From the NCBI GenBank assembly GCA_029931535.1, contig JAQPZY010001415.1:2322501-2386500 (forward strand): a stretch of DNA of 64,000 nucleotides, given 5' to 3'. The notes below the pieces were generated by a model. It saw only the letters and a program-made list of their open reading frames with translations. It searched no databases and was not told where the DNA came from. Each line of letters starts with the position of its first letter. Within the stretch, counting starts at the first letter, position 1. Positions 1 to 12,342 of this stretch are shown in pieces. Both the position numbers and the translations under genes were made by a program. This DNA comes from Margaritifera margaritifera. Its lineage: Eukaryota; Mollusca; Bivalvia; Unionida; Margaritiferidae.

Positions 1-515
1 CCTGCTCGCCTTGTGCAGTAGATTATCGGTCTTTATAGCGACAGAATACATACATTTTCAGACGCAGCCTAAAAGTATTTGAGATTGCTGAACCCAGAGC
101 AGACATCCACGCAAAGTGTGTCATGCAAATTCTTCTTTCAGTACCTAACCTTTAATATAAAAATGTAATGATACCCATTTAATGTAAAATATATAGTTAT
201 AGAACTTCCTTGCGCTGGACAGGCAGTGGGGCAAGATAAAAAAAAAAAACTTGCAAGGGAAGGTTTAAGACACTCCCGCATCCACGAGTATTCCTACCTA
301 TGGGAGAAATCAGGTGGTGGTAACATGACATCACTGGGGGGAAGTCTTCCAAGTTGAAGTCAACGGTCAGGGCGGAAGGGTTCCAAAGATGAACTTAACG
401 GCCACATGTTCGAGACTAGGGCGAACCATATAGTAACATGGATATCGGCTGTGATCTACAGCCTGGAGAGGGATGGGCGCCGCCAGGTTGAAACGGCCCA
501 TGATACGCCAATGAT
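1..515. other. No gene recognised
   Basis: AT-rich sequence with a short poly-A run near 238-250. I see no domain, RNA gene or tandem array here. The last 100 bases could be a degraded upstream part of the LINE that follows, but no endonuclease motif is readable. Confidence 0.5.
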
Positions 516-2500
516 GACGAAATGACAATTTGTAGAACAAAGAAGCCTTGGGTCACAGCAGATATCCTCGACCTCTGCGATGTGAGGAGAAAACTGAAGA
601 GTAAGCGAGGAGACCATGAAGGAACAAAACAAATCAGGGAGATTAACAACAGGATTAAGAAGACCATGAAGAAAGCAAAAGAAAGCTGGTTAGAGGACCA
701 ATGCAAGGAAGTCGAGAAAAGCCTGAACCAGAATGACAGTAAAAGGGCATAGCAGTTGTTGAAAGACCTGACAACAGAGAAACAGGGGAGATCTAATAGG
801 ATTCAGGACAAGGCTGGTAAGAGTCTGACAGAAAACCAAGACATTCTTAATAGATGGACGGAATACTGTTCGGAGCTTTACAACCAGGAGACTTCTGGAG
901 ACCAAGCTGTACTAAACGTACCACTGACCACAACAGAAGTTGACCATCCGATCCTCAGGGACGAAGTAGAGGCTGCAGTAAAGGCGCTAAAGAAGGGGAA
1001 GTCAGCTGGGGTAGACAATACACCAGCAGAACTTGTTAAAGCAGGAGGAACTTCCATGATAGATGTCCTCACAACAATCTGCAACCAAATCTGGCAAACA
1101 GGAGAATGGCCCACCCCATGGACCCAGTCTCTGATCGTGACTCTTCCTAAAAAATAGAGGGAATCTACAACTGTACCACAACTACCGAACAATCAGTCTC
1201 ATCAGTCACCCAAGCAAGGTTATGCTTAAGATCATCCTCAATAGACTGAAACCACAAGCAGAGCACATCATTGCGGAAGAACAGGCAGGTTTCAGAGCAG
1301 GACGTAGCACTACAGAACAGATCTTCAATCTTAGAATCCTCTGTGAAAAATATCTCCAGCATCAACAGAACCTCTATCATGTCTTCATTGACTTCAAGAA
1401 GGCTTTCGACAAGGTATGGCATGCAGCCTTGTGGGCCACCATGAGAATATACAACATAAACGCAAAACTAATCCGCACTATAGAAACCCTGTATGACAAA
1501 GCGACTAGTGCAGTTCTCGTCAATGGCAACATAGGAGACTGGTTCAGAACCACAGTCGGAGTCAGACAGGGGTGCCTTCTCTCACCCACTCTCTTCAACA
1601 TATACCTGGAAAAGATCATGTCCGACGCCTTGGAAGACCATGAGGGCAGTGTCAGTGTTGGAGGCAGAACAATCACCAACCTGCGCTTAGCTGATGATAT
1701 CGATGGCTTAGCAGGAGATGAAGAAGAAATGGAAACCTTAGTGAACCGTCTCAATCAAGCATCACTAAGATATGGAATGGAGATCAACGCTGAAAAGACA
1801 AACCTAATGACAAACAACCCGAGTGGCATCTAAAAGGAAATAAGAGTGAATGGACAGAAGCTGGGCACAGTAACAATCTTCAAGTACCTAGGTGCTATCG
1901 CCTCTGATGAAGGTTCAAAACCTGAGGTTCTTTCCAGGATTGCGCAGACAACATCTGCTCTGGCTAGGCTGAAGCATATTTGGAAAGACAGCAACATCAC
2001 GCTTGGGTCCAAGATCAAGCTTATGCGCCCCCTCGTCATGTCCATATTCCTATATGCATGGACCCTAACCGCAGAATTAGAGAGAAGAATCCATGCTTTA
2101 GAGATGAGATGTTATCGAAGGATCCTGAAAATCTCATACTTAGACTACGTCTCAAATATGGAGGTGCGCACTAAAATCCAAGGTGCAATTGGACCTTATG
2201 AAGATCTGCTCACCACTGTAAAGAAACGCAAACTAAGATGGTATGGTCACGTCTCACGCTCAACTGGCCTGTCAAAGACAATCCTACAGGGCACAGTGAG
2301 AGGAAAGAGAACACTAGGCAGACAGAAGAAGAGATGGAAAGACAATATCAAAGAGTGGACAGGCATGGACTTTGCAAAGTCCCAAAGAGCAGTGGAGAAC
2401 AGGGCGAAATGGAGAGAGAATGTCGCAAAGTCATCAGTGGCGCCCCTACGACCAGCAAGGTTACGGGAGAAATGAAAAAAATATATATATATTTGATTGT
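516..2500 (+). mobile_element. 5'-truncated non-LTR retrotransposon (LINE), RT part
   Basis: Remnant of a LINE of the kind whose single large ORF encodes endonuclease then reverse transcriptase. Only the linker, the RT and the C-terminal tail remain; the N-terminal endonuclease is absent, as expected from 5' truncation during reverse transcription. The element ends a few bases after the coding stop in an A-rich/TA-rich tail. No RNase H domain follows the RT. The very short 3' UTR and the tail containing GHVSR and GRQKKRW resemble RTE-like elements common in marine invertebrates, but the exact clade cannot be fixed by eye. No target-site duplication was identified. Confidence 0.88.
522..2475 (+). 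pseudogene. LINE reverse transcriptase pseudogene
   Basis: Four consecutive reading blocks (522-752, 753-1157, about 1159-1833, 1834-2475) form one RT once the breaks are allowed for. Visible motifs are KKPWVTADI at the start of the linker, KKGKSAGVDN before the RT, NYRTISLISHPSKV, motif A FIDFKKAFDKVWH, GVRQGCLLSPTLFNIYL, and motif C as LADDIDGL, where the usual F or Y before ADD has become L. The C-terminal part has FKYLGAI, RRIHALEMRCYRR and LRWYGHVSR. Damage: an in-frame TAG at 750-752; one extra base near 1155-1158 that shifts frame just after LPKK; an in-frame TAA at 1831-1833; and an apparent in-frame loss of about three residues near 2055-2062, before WTLTAE. The element is dead but not very old. 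Nothing suggests host use. Confidence 0.9.
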
Positions 2501-2559
2501 AAGACACCAAATGGTACCCATCACAGGGGCTCGTATCGTTCTTTACTTACAATTTACCA

Positions 2560-2560
<1 letters not shown>

Positions 2561-2626
<66 letters not shown>
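2561..2626. repeat. (TA)n microsatellite
   Basis: About 66 bases of nearly pure TA, starting 85 bases after the LINE coding stop. A shorter TA stretch sits directly at the LINE tail (2480-2492). Confidence 0.95.
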
Positions 2627-2631
<5 letters not shown>

Positions 2632-3397
2632 TACAAGGGAGGACACTTCTTCCATTTCTCCTGTGACCTATTTACCTATTTAAGAATCAACACTGATATC
2701 TCAGGCTACACTTCGCGTAGCATCATAACTTTAACACCAATGTTTAGCTCAGAGATTCGATTTTTAGACCTACATAAATTCGACTCAATATCCCTCATTT
2801 AAGGAATGCCAGCCAATTTTCCAACGTCACTGCTGGGCATGGCCATATATGCAAGTGCAATGCGCTGAATACTTACCTCTCATTGGTTGACTGAAAACGA
2901 GGTTATCAACAGGCACAGGACGTCATTTTTCGTGACACTTTATTTATTTATTTGTTTATTTATTTATTTGTTTGATCTTGTCCAGCCTAAGTTAGTGGGG
3001 AGCGAGACATAGCAGTCACTTTTCTGGCGGCGGCGGCGACGTACACGGAAGTGGCGACAGCGGGGTCAAGTGTTCGTTAAGGTTTTGGATGAAGTTCTTT
3101 ATTTTTGTGTATATTTCCTAAACACCTTGATAGATTCTGATCATGCTTAAGATAAATCATTATCTAACTAAGGCAGTTCATTCTACGACATGCTTGTTCA
3201 CCCCTTTTGCCTTGGGATCAAGATAGTAGTAGCAGTAGTGACATTTTTTATCTAGCTTTATTAATTTTTTATATGTTCATGCACTGTTTATTTAAAAAAT
3301 AATTTAACAAAATATATGAATAAAGCCCGAGTTTAAAATTGAATTTAAAGTTTAGCTATCACAATATGTCCTTCGTATGAAGTCTTAAAATGCTTTG

Positions 3398-3487
<90 letters not shown>

Positions 3488-4160
3488 TGTTTTATTTCTT
3501 AAAAAATAGGTTATAATCTTTGCAGGATTTCCTCGAGTTTTGGGGGATTTTGTTCAAACATTTTTTCCGGTAGCTTGTCAAGATCGTTGTCGTCGTGTAC
3601 TTGATTTCTTGCTTCAAGATCAAAACTAGTTTTCATTGTACGCTGACGTAAATGGCGCGCTCGATCAGTACATAGGACGACGTGAAGATCGGTGTATATG
3701 GTAGCCTTCTGGCAGTCCCTGGGCTTACAGCTCTCTCAGAATTAGTTCACTAGGGCGGTAAATATCGGTTTACACTTCGTACTGAATGAAACTGAGACAA
3801 ATACCTACTCTCACATTGGCGGGGAGGTGAAATCTCGGCTTTCTGATTGGTTGTTGGTTTCATTGAAGAATCTCAGTTTCTAGGTTTTTTTTCCTCCAGC
3901 AGCTGCGCTAGGCCATAGACCCCCAAAGTGGAATTTTTAGTATAAGCACCGTGCTTTGAAAATTTTGTGAATCTTGTGAGTAAGGTACTGTGTTTAAATA
4001 GCAGTTGAATAAGATACTGAAAAATGTAATGAAGTTTGTGATATTTAGAATAAATTACATAAAAAAACATAAACATTTTTATAATTATTTTAATTATATA
4101 TTCTATATCTCAATTTCTGAATTCTTACTGGCAAATGTCGGGAAAAGGGTTGTGCTCAGC
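2627..4160. other. No gene recognised
   Basis: Unique-looking AT-rich DNA. It holds a (TTTA)-type stretch at about 2938-2972, a short GC-rich patch with (GGC)n at about 3025-3042, and a long TA tract listed separately. The GC-rich patch after a CCAAT-like stretch (about 2880-2890) could be promoter DNA, but no transcript start or ORF supports it. Confidence 0.4.
3401..3484. repeat. (TA)n microsatellite
   Basis: Pure TA dinucleotide run of about 84 bases. Confidence 0.96.
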
Positions 4161-4256
4161 GAACAGAAATACTCAAAAGACACCAATTTACAGAACAGAA
4201 ATACTCAAAAGACACCAATTTGCAGAACAGAAATACTCAAAAGACACCAATTTACA
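4161..4256. repeat. 32-bp tandem repeat, 3 copies
   Basis: Three almost identical 32 bp units, each beginning GAACAGAAATACTCAAAAGA. Starts at 4161, 4193 and 4225. The third unit breaks off after the CACCAATTTAC segment. Confidence 0.93.
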
Positions 4257-5173
4257 AGCAGTTGGGAGTCTTAAATAACAGCATTTTGATTCGATTATAT
4301 CACAAATCAGGAAAGACGTGTGATGTACGCTTTAAATATGTGGATAGTTAAAGGGTTATCGTCCGAATATGATAGATTGCATTTCTGTGGGAAATTCATG
4401 AGATATAAATTAAGTAATTATTCTGTATGAAATACGTATAGACCGCAGATTTGTGGGAGCAAATTGCTTTTTCACTTTGAATTTGTTTTTTGTAATATAG
4501 AACAGAAAGCAAAGGAGTGATAAATTTCCAAAAACACATTTTATTGCCATAAATTATAAAATGACACGTACACAGCAAAAGGATAGGAAACACATTCTTA
4601 CAATTTACTGGTTCTTTACGTACAGATCTGAAGGTTCCTCGCAGATATAAATCAGCCAAAATGTATTATCTGTCATCTTGCTTTTTGCTTTATTTCTTTG
4701 CTTCAACCATTGGCAAATACGATTGTTTAAGAAGTAAATATTGATTGAATTGTACTTTGGACTACTTTTTAAAGAAACTGACAAACATATTCCAAGGTAA
4801 AAAAAAAAAAAAAAAGATTCCAGCACGTACAACAAGTGCTGTAATACAACATGAACATCTTTGTCACGTTCCAAACATCACATAAAAGTTCGATTCTGCA
4901 AATTAATTCTTTGAGACTGAGTAGCGTTTCATCCATAATTTCTTTTTAATGTATCCAGTCAATTTTTGCACTCTGTATGCCAGTAAATGGCACAAAAATA
5001 TGTTCTGGTAAGTAAAGCACCTTACGTCCTTCGTTTGTAGTAGTTAAAATTATAATTCTGAAACATCTAATCTAATGATGATAATAACTAGTAATGATAT
5101 GTGCCATACTTCAGAGGCAATGCCGAAATTCCAAAAAGGAACAAAAATTAGCACAAAAAATAAATAAAAAAAT

Positions 5174-5210
<37 letters not shown>

Positions 5211-6240
5211 GGGAGAGAATAAAATGAATTAAAAAGAGTATGGAAAATACTTTTTACAAATGAAAATATACTTTCAATAGTTGAAAACTGCTAAGAGCTA
5301 ATTGCCAATTGTATATTTTGGAAATGGAGTTTAAAACTTACCACACCTCGTCACCTAATTTTCTGTTCCTTTCTTACTTTCTTTAACTGGTTTCGAATAG
5401 ATTATTTTCAAGTTATGTTTAAAGCGATTTATCAAACGGATTTATACATTTGACCCTTGTTGGACACCTGGGATCTTGAAACAGAGGCAATCGTGAGGCG
5501 GATTTATCATATTCATTGAAGAAGAAATAAATTTTATCCAATAAAATTTGTCATAGATTTTAAAATTCTGTTAAAAATATAACTAATGCTATATGCAAAT
5601 GATGTTAATGCTTAAAATTAAAACAGATGTCAAAAACAGGTAGATTGAGTTCAGTATTCGAGAAGTTAACAGGCTACTAATGTTTGCTGGTGTTCACAAC
5701 AACATTTATTCTTCCATTTATTAGATTATATTAATTCGTATGCAATATCGAGATAATAGAATTGACTCATTCGATGATGGCGATGTTTGTGACAATGATG
5801 ATGATGATGATGATGACAACGACAACGTATATCCATTTAAAAGTATTTCATTTAATTCGTGTGTGTGTGATCGATCTATCGATCGATAGAGAGAAAGAGT
5901 TTACGAAGAAATTATCTGCAATATTAGAGTGATGTCATCTCTTCAAAGTATGTTACTGCATGTTGGGTATTTGCGTGTAGTATTTATTTTATCTCTCAAG
6001 ATGGGAACATCATGTCCTTATCCAGCTGGTTGGATTCCTACAACAGAGATTTCATTAAAGATTTGTCGCGCTATCTAAATTATCTGAACTCTTTGACGGT
6101 TCAAGTAGAGGCCGATTCTGATAATTGGTCTGACTTGAATACTCACTGATAATGAGTTCATGTGGCTGGGTAGGGCTGGGGGGTTGGGTGTTTGGCAATG
6201 AGGCCCGGGGTTCGGATGGGGGTGGAATTCCAGCGATTGT
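4257..6240. other. No gene recognised; simple repeats
   Basis: AT-rich DNA with poly-A at 4800-4815, (AG)n at about 5178-5210 and a (GAT)n stretch at about 5796-5814. No recognisable coding or RNA feature. Confidence 0.5.
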
Positions 6241-6243
6241 TAC

Positions 6244-7545
6244 TTTTATCTTTCTTACATTAACTACTACTACTTGTGCTGCTGTTGCTGCTGCTACTAC
6301 TACTGCTACTACTACTACTAATGCTACTACTACTACTACCAATGTTACTACTATTACTACTACCAATGTTACTACTACTACTACTAATGCTGCTACTACT
6401 ACTACCAATGTTACTACTACTACTAATGATACTACTACTACTACTAATGCTGCTACTACTACTACTACTACTAATGATACTACTACTACTACTAATCCTA
6501 CTACTACTACTACAACTACTACTACTAATGATACTACTACTACTAATGATACTACTAATACTACTACTACTACTAATACTACTACTACTATTAATGATGC
6601 TACTACTACTAATACTAATACTACTAATGATACTACTACTACTAATTCTACTACTACTAATGCTACTACTACTACTACTAATGCTACTACTACTACTAAT
6701 GCTACTACTACTACTAATACTACTACTACTAATGCTACTACTACTACTAGTAGTGCTGCTGCTGGTACTACTACTCGTGATGTTTCTATTATATCTAGTG
6801 CTGCTGCTACTACTACTACTAATTCTACTACTACTAATGCTGCTACTACTACTACCAATGTTACTACTACTACTAATGATACTACTACTACTACTAATGC
6901 TGCTACTACTACTACTACTACTAATGATACTACTACTACTACTACTACTAATCCTACTACTACTACTACAACTACTACTACTAATGATACTACTACTACT
7001 AATGATACTACTAATACTACTACTACTACTAATACTACTACTACTACTAATGATGCTACTACTACTAATACTAATACTACTAATGATACTACTACTACTA
7101 ATTCTACTACTACTAATGCTACTACTACTAATGCTACTACTACTACTAATACTACTACTACTAATGCTACTACTACTACTAGTAGTGCTGCTGCTGGTAC
7201 TACTACTCGTGATGTTTCTATTATATCTAGTGCTGCTGCTACTACTACTAGTGCTGCTGCTACTACTACTAGTGCTGCTGCTACTACTACTAGTGCTGCT
7301 GCTACTACTACTAGTGCTGCTGCTACTACTACTAGTGCTGCTGCTACTACTACTACTTCTGCTACTACAACTACTGCTACTGAAGCTACTACTACTACTA
7401 CTGATGCTGCTACTAATGCTAGTAATACTACTGCTACTGCTGCTACTACTGCTAGCCCTGCTGATGCTACTTTTCCAGCTGCTGCTACTACTACTATTAG
7501 TATTAGTAATGCTGCTACTACTACTATTACTTGTGCATACAAAAG
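6244..7545. repeat. ACT/TAC trinucleotide array with internal duplication
   Basis: About 1.3 kb composed mainly of ACT triplets interrupted by ATG-, GCT-, CCA- and GTT-type triplets. Because the period is 3, several frames stay open: one plus-strand frame reads Thr/Asn/Ala for over 480 codons and one minus-strand frame reads Val/Ala/Leu for over 500. A block with irregular interruptions occurs twice: AGTAGTGCTGCTGCTGG at 6749 and again at 7181, and an earlier shared stretch at about 6388 and 6839. Near 7227-7345 a 21 bp sub-unit (AGTGCTGCTGCT plus ACT triplets) is repeated about six times. I see no signal peptide, domain or start context, so a microsatellite is more likely than a gene. Confidence 0.9.
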
Positions 7546-8217
7546 TATACTGCTGCTACCTTTGCTACTAACTACTCCTACATCCCAAGCACTACCTCCC
7601 TGACCGCCATCCATGCTGCTGCAACTTCTGGCAAAGACGACGAGAATGCTGATGATGATTACGACGACGATGACGAAGATATGGCTGCTATTGTTTCAAC
7701 TGGTATCTCTGTTTCTTCTGTTGCTACTGCTTGTAATATCAAGAATGAAAATTGTTATAGTGTGTATTTGTTTATTTATTTAGTTTTCATTTACTTCAGC
7801 ACACGTTGTGCTTCTTGCTATGCAACTCACAAGGTCAAGGCCAAAATGAACCCCTTCGTTATAACTGAGAGAATCTGTTGCTATCTGTTTCACGTTCTCC
7901 ATGATAAGACTGACTAATGAATGGTCCGATAAAGGTGTTGACGTACAAGCCCTGGTCTGATATAGGTGTTAATGTACGTGCCCTGACCTCTTGACCGCTG
8001 TTTTCAGCAACTGGAGTGGTTTGTTCATCAAAACGGCATCTGTAGTATCATTTGCTTACCATGCATGACTTCATGGTAGATGTGTAAAAATTCTATATGG
8101 TTGTAATATTGTACATGTATGTATGTATGCATGTATGCATGTATGTATGCATCTCTATCTCTCTCTCTCTCTCTCCGAACTTATGTAGGTCAAAGAATTC
8201 TTCATGCAGACATCGCT

Positions 8218-8297
<80 letters not shown>

Positions 8298-9149
8298 ACG
8301 AATTCTAATGTGTATGTAGCATTACGTTCCACGTCTTTAAAAAAAAAAAATCAAATTGTGAAAGTTTCATATTTTTATCTGTTTTGTTCATCTAACTGAT
8401 GTTTGCTTATGGAACGCTGTGTTTACGTGTGTCAAACGAGAGAGAGAGAGAGATTCTTTATTGTACTGGTTTAGTAAGGTGATATTTATTGCTCCGTCTG
8501 TTGTACTTATTGTGGAAGGTCGGGTCAGTATTTTATAGGGTTAATAACTGATCAGCTTGATTAGTTGGAGACTATCCCCACTTGCCACTACTAATATGAA
8601 AATGTAACATCTATGTTTTATTTCACAATTTTACCCTCCTCTGAACTGCGGTAGATAGTCATCTAAAATTTGTACTCTCAATACAAGGTGTACCACCCAG
8701 TACTCTCAATACAAGGCGTACCACCCAGTTACCTTATATCCTTTTGGAGTTAGAACTCAGTATATGAATAACAACTATCAAACTTGACAATGACGTGCAC
8801 AAAATATAGTAATTAATAGTGACTATGAAAATAACAAAATTATGAAAAAGTAATCATTGATAGATTAATATTTCTTATAGAAAGTTCTGACAAATTTATT
8901 GCAGTAAGACGTTGAAACTCATGCAAATCAGGAAAACTGCCATGTAAATAGATATGTAAAAAATTGTTTTTCAACAAGAACGGGTAAACTGATTTAAGTG
9001 ACAGCCATTTCCCTGGGATATCTGGGATATAGTCATACCAGCATCATCTTTTACTTGGACAAGAGCAGTCGAAAATTTAACCATTATACTGTCGCTTCAC
9101 CGCCACGTGGATATTTTTTTTATTATATATACTCGAGCATGGGCTTCGG
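7546..9149. other. No gene recognised; simple repeats
   Basis: Mostly unique AT-rich DNA. It contains a (GAY)n-rich stretch after 7640, (TGTA)n and (CT)n at about 8115-8175, a 29 bp direct duplication at about 8670-8728 (TACTCTCAATACAAGG twice) and an AG tract near 8439. Confidence 0.45.
8219..8295. repeat. (TA)n microsatellite
   Basis: Pure TA run of about 77 bases. Confidence 0.96.
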
Positions 9150-9610
9150 ACAAAACACAGAAAGTACAGCTTTCATTAAAGGTTGACACTGTCAGACAAT
9201 ACACAGAAAGTACAGCTTTCATTAAAGGTTGACACTGTCAGAAAATACATAGAAAGTACAGCTTTCATTAAAGGTTGACACTGTCAGACAATACATAGAA
9301 AGTACAGCTTTCATTAAAGGTTGACACTGTCAGACAATACATAGAAAGTACAGCTTTCATTAAAGGTTGACATTGTCAGACAATACATAGAAAGTACAGC
9401 TTTCATTAAAGGTTGACATTGTCAGACAATACATAGAAAGTACAGCTTTCATTAAAGGTTGACATTCTCAGACAATACACAGAAAGTACAGCTTTCATTA
9501 AAGGTTGACGTTGTCAGACAATACATAGAAAGTACAGCTTTCATTAAAGGTTGACATTGTCAGACAATACATAGAAAGTACAGCTTTCATTAAAGGTTGA
9601 CATTGTCAGA
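9150..9610. repeat. 46-bp minisatellite, about 10 copies
   Basis: Units of 46 bp containing GAAAGTACAGCTTTC and TTAAAGGTTGACATTGTC; the GGTTGAC box recurs every 46 bases (9181, 9227 and on). Copies differ by a few substitutions only. Each unit carries two short inverted repeats, GAAAG/CTTTC and, in later units, ATTGTC/GACAAT across the unit boundary. Confidence 0.95.
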
Positions 9611-10004
9611 ATTATTGCATAAGAGACACTAATATCGTAATGAAAAAAAAAAAAAACGTGGGTGTTCTTTGATTCGCAGGTGTCATTTGGCATCAGGTAT
9701 CTCTCTTGTAAGGTGCCTCTCCTATTTAATGTACCATCTCCTACGCAATTAAACGTGTCAGATTCTATGTAGCAGATTTAGAGGAGAACAGTATTGCCAC
9801 GATTGACTGATGTCTTTATTTCCTCCGTGTTGCGAAGAGTACAATCAGTCATACAAATACATAAAGAATGAACAACTGAAAACGTTGCAGTAATTTGAGA
9901 AAAGAAAATATAAAATATTAAACACAAGATACCATTTTTGACAAAGTTGAGTGAATGCTGTACAGCCAGCATGGAAAAAAACCAGAACATTGATACCGTA
10001 TGGT

Positions 10005-10842
10005 AAGTATAAATAGTTACTTAATTATTCTACACCTTGAAAATATGAATAGTTACTTCATTATTCTACACCTTGAAAATATGAATAGTTACTTCATTAT
10101 TCTACACCTTGAAAAAATGAATAGTTACTTCATTATTCTACACCTTGAAAATATGAATAGTTACTTCATTATTCTACACCTTGAAAATATGAATAGTTAC
10201 TTCATTATTTTACATCTTGAAAATATGAATAGTTACTTCATTATTCTACACCTTGAAAATATGAATAGTTACTTCATTATTCTACACCTTGAAAATATGA
10301 ATAGTTACTTCATTATTCTACACCTTGAAAATATGAATAGTTACTTCATTATTCTACACCTTGAAAATATGAATAGTTACTTCATTATTCTACATCTTGA
10401 AAATATGAATAGTTACTTCATTATTCTACACCTTGAAAATATGAATAGTTACTTCATTATTCTACATCTTGAAAATATGAATAGTTACTTCATTATTCTA
10501 CATCTTGAAAATTTGAATAGTTACTTCATTATTCTACATCTTGAAAATTTGAATAGTTACTTCATTATTCTACATCTTGAAAATATAAATAGTTACTTCA
10601 TTATTCTACATCTTGGAATATAAATAATTACTTCATTATTCTACATCTTGAAAATATAAATAGTTACTTCATTATTGTACATCTTGAAAATATAAATAGT
10701 TACTTTATTATTCAACATCTTGAAAATATAAATAGTTACTTCATTATTGTACACCTTGAAAATTTGAATAGTTACTTAATTATTGTACACCTTGAAAATA
10801 TGAATAATTACTTTATTATTCTACACCTTGAAAATGTAAAAT
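10005..10842. repeat. 36-bp minisatellite, about 23 copies
   Basis: Units of 36 bp containing GAATAGTTACTTCATTATTC and CTACACCTTGAA. The period is a multiple of three, so a 207-codon plus-strand frame stays open over 10000-10623 with a 12-residue repeat. That frame is a by-product of the period and not a gene. Units become more divergent towards the right end, where the array meets the 3' end of the minus-strand LINE (about 100 bp gap). Confidence 0.95.
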
Positions 10843-10949
10843 GGGTTAAACGGTAAAAGTAGACAAGAAAACATCAGTACACTCAGAGCATAACTGTTAA
10901 ATAAATAACAGGAGTATCAAAATACATTAGATATCAGGATGGTGCACTG

Positions 10950-11480
10950 TCAAATGTTTCTTATATACCTTTTCCACAAGGAAGCAACAGTTGTGATATA
11001 AAGAAGATGAAAATACATAATTTGATCATTACTAAAAAGAACTAGTACATCTCGGGACATCACTCCCAAAAGAGTATTGACAAAATCAATTTCGGACAAT
11101 AAATCTAAATACATGTAAAACATGCACACCGAATTTATCAATAATATGGCACCAAAACCTATCACGGTCTGGTGCAAGAAAATTAAATGCACCCATGAAA
11201 TGATCAACGTCAGAAATACAAATGTTTGACAGCGAGTACAAACAGTCTCATCCGCAGATGAAAACAGTTTAGACACGATATTGGCAACAACTCGACATGA
11301 TTCAAGAGGGGCTGGACATTTTCTAGCTACTTCCCATATAACAGACGGAATCAAACTGCCATCAAGCAATAACTTCTGAAATCTATTAAGCGATGCGTCT
11401 TTAGTTAGTCTACATTTCAAAGCATTTTCATATAATGTACGGACTTTGTATTTAACAATACTTATTGAAAATACGTTTTC
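10950..11480 (-). pseudogene. LINE ORF2 C-terminal fragment
   Basis: The minus strand reads into a frame with VKYKVRTLYENALKCRL, then SLIPSVIWEVARKCP, ESCRVVANIVSKLFSS and a Cys-rich CTRCQTFVF box. This is the C-terminal region that follows the RT in a molluscan LINE family whose proteins end with a CxxC knuckle and an SRDVLVLFS-type tail. The open part runs 11420 to 10950, and the same frame extends upstream to about 11470. It has the same orientation as the endonuclease/RT part at 12.3-14.3 kb but is separated from it by a block in the opposite orientation. Family attribution rests on recognition by eye. Confidence 0.72.
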
Positions 11481-11539
11481 AGTACTCTATAAAGTGGGAA
11501 TTCGGATATAATTCCCAAAAAGTAACATTATTGTTTTTA

Positions 11540-12340
11540 ATGAAAGTTCATCTGACTACAAAAGAAGACATATGCATTAGTTCTTGGGATCTGTGGCTGT
11601 ACTAGAAACATAATCATGTAGACATTTAGTCATTAATACATCTATGTACAGTCAGACTCATATTTTGATAAAAGAGACTAAAGATAACCTCGTAAGTTCT
11701 CTATTCAGCTTTATTGATGTTGGAGTTAATAAATACGGTCTTAATCCACTTACAGCAAACATCCTGTATGAAACTACTGCATTACCCATAATCCACTCAC
11801 AGCAAACATCCTGTATGAAACTACTGCATTACCAAGCGCATTGTATGGTTATGAAACCTGGTCTAGCCCCAGCCCTCAGAACATACTAATATTAGAGGGA
11901 GACCATCGTTTTTGCGTTAAGCAAATGCAAGGATGATCTATAAAAAAATCTAAATATTAACGAACTGACACTGCACTGAGTGTATTGGGTGTTTTACCCA
12001 TTGAGGCCTACATAGATACAAATAAGTTGTTTTTCATAAAGCAACTTTGTAGATTGCCTGCAGCCTATTTTGAAAAACAAGTTTTTTTTTCAACTATCAA
12101 ATCCAAGAATCAAAATAAAACAAACTGGTTTTATTCCTGACATTTATAGAGTACTGGGAAAATTTGATTTAAATAAGTTTATTGAATCGTTCATACTTCA
12201 AGGTCGATTTCCAGTTAAAAAAAACCTGATCGGAAACGTGATCCATGCCTAATTTTGAAAGCCTCAGAAGAATAATGTCATCTGCTACAGTCGACAAAGA
12301 TAATGACTGTCGAGAAATACAAAACCAAAATTCCAAGTTA
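11540..12340 (+). pseudogene. Opposite-strand LINE segment (post-RT region)
   Basis: Plus-strand fragments read in order: GVNKYGLNPLTANILYETTALP, split by a 50 bp class internal duplication of CAGCAAACATCCTGTATGAA (about 11755 and 11801); then a degraded CETWSS-like region; then QTGFIPDIYRVLGKFDLNKF at about 12118-12180. These correspond to the thumb/post-palm region that should lie between the RT palm and the C-terminal knuckle in this LINE type. The block sits between two minus-strand parts of the same kind of element, so either an inversion or a separate related insertion has occurred. It contains several stops and frameshifts. Confidence 0.65.
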
Positions 12341-12342
12341 TT

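Noticed and set aside
6055..7614. Long open frames on both strands (519 and 483 codons)
   Set aside because: They follow from a triplet-period array. There is no domain, and composition is set by the repeat.
10000..10623. 207-codon frame with a 12-residue repeat
   Set aside because: The 36 bp minisatellite has a period divisible by three; the frame has no other support.
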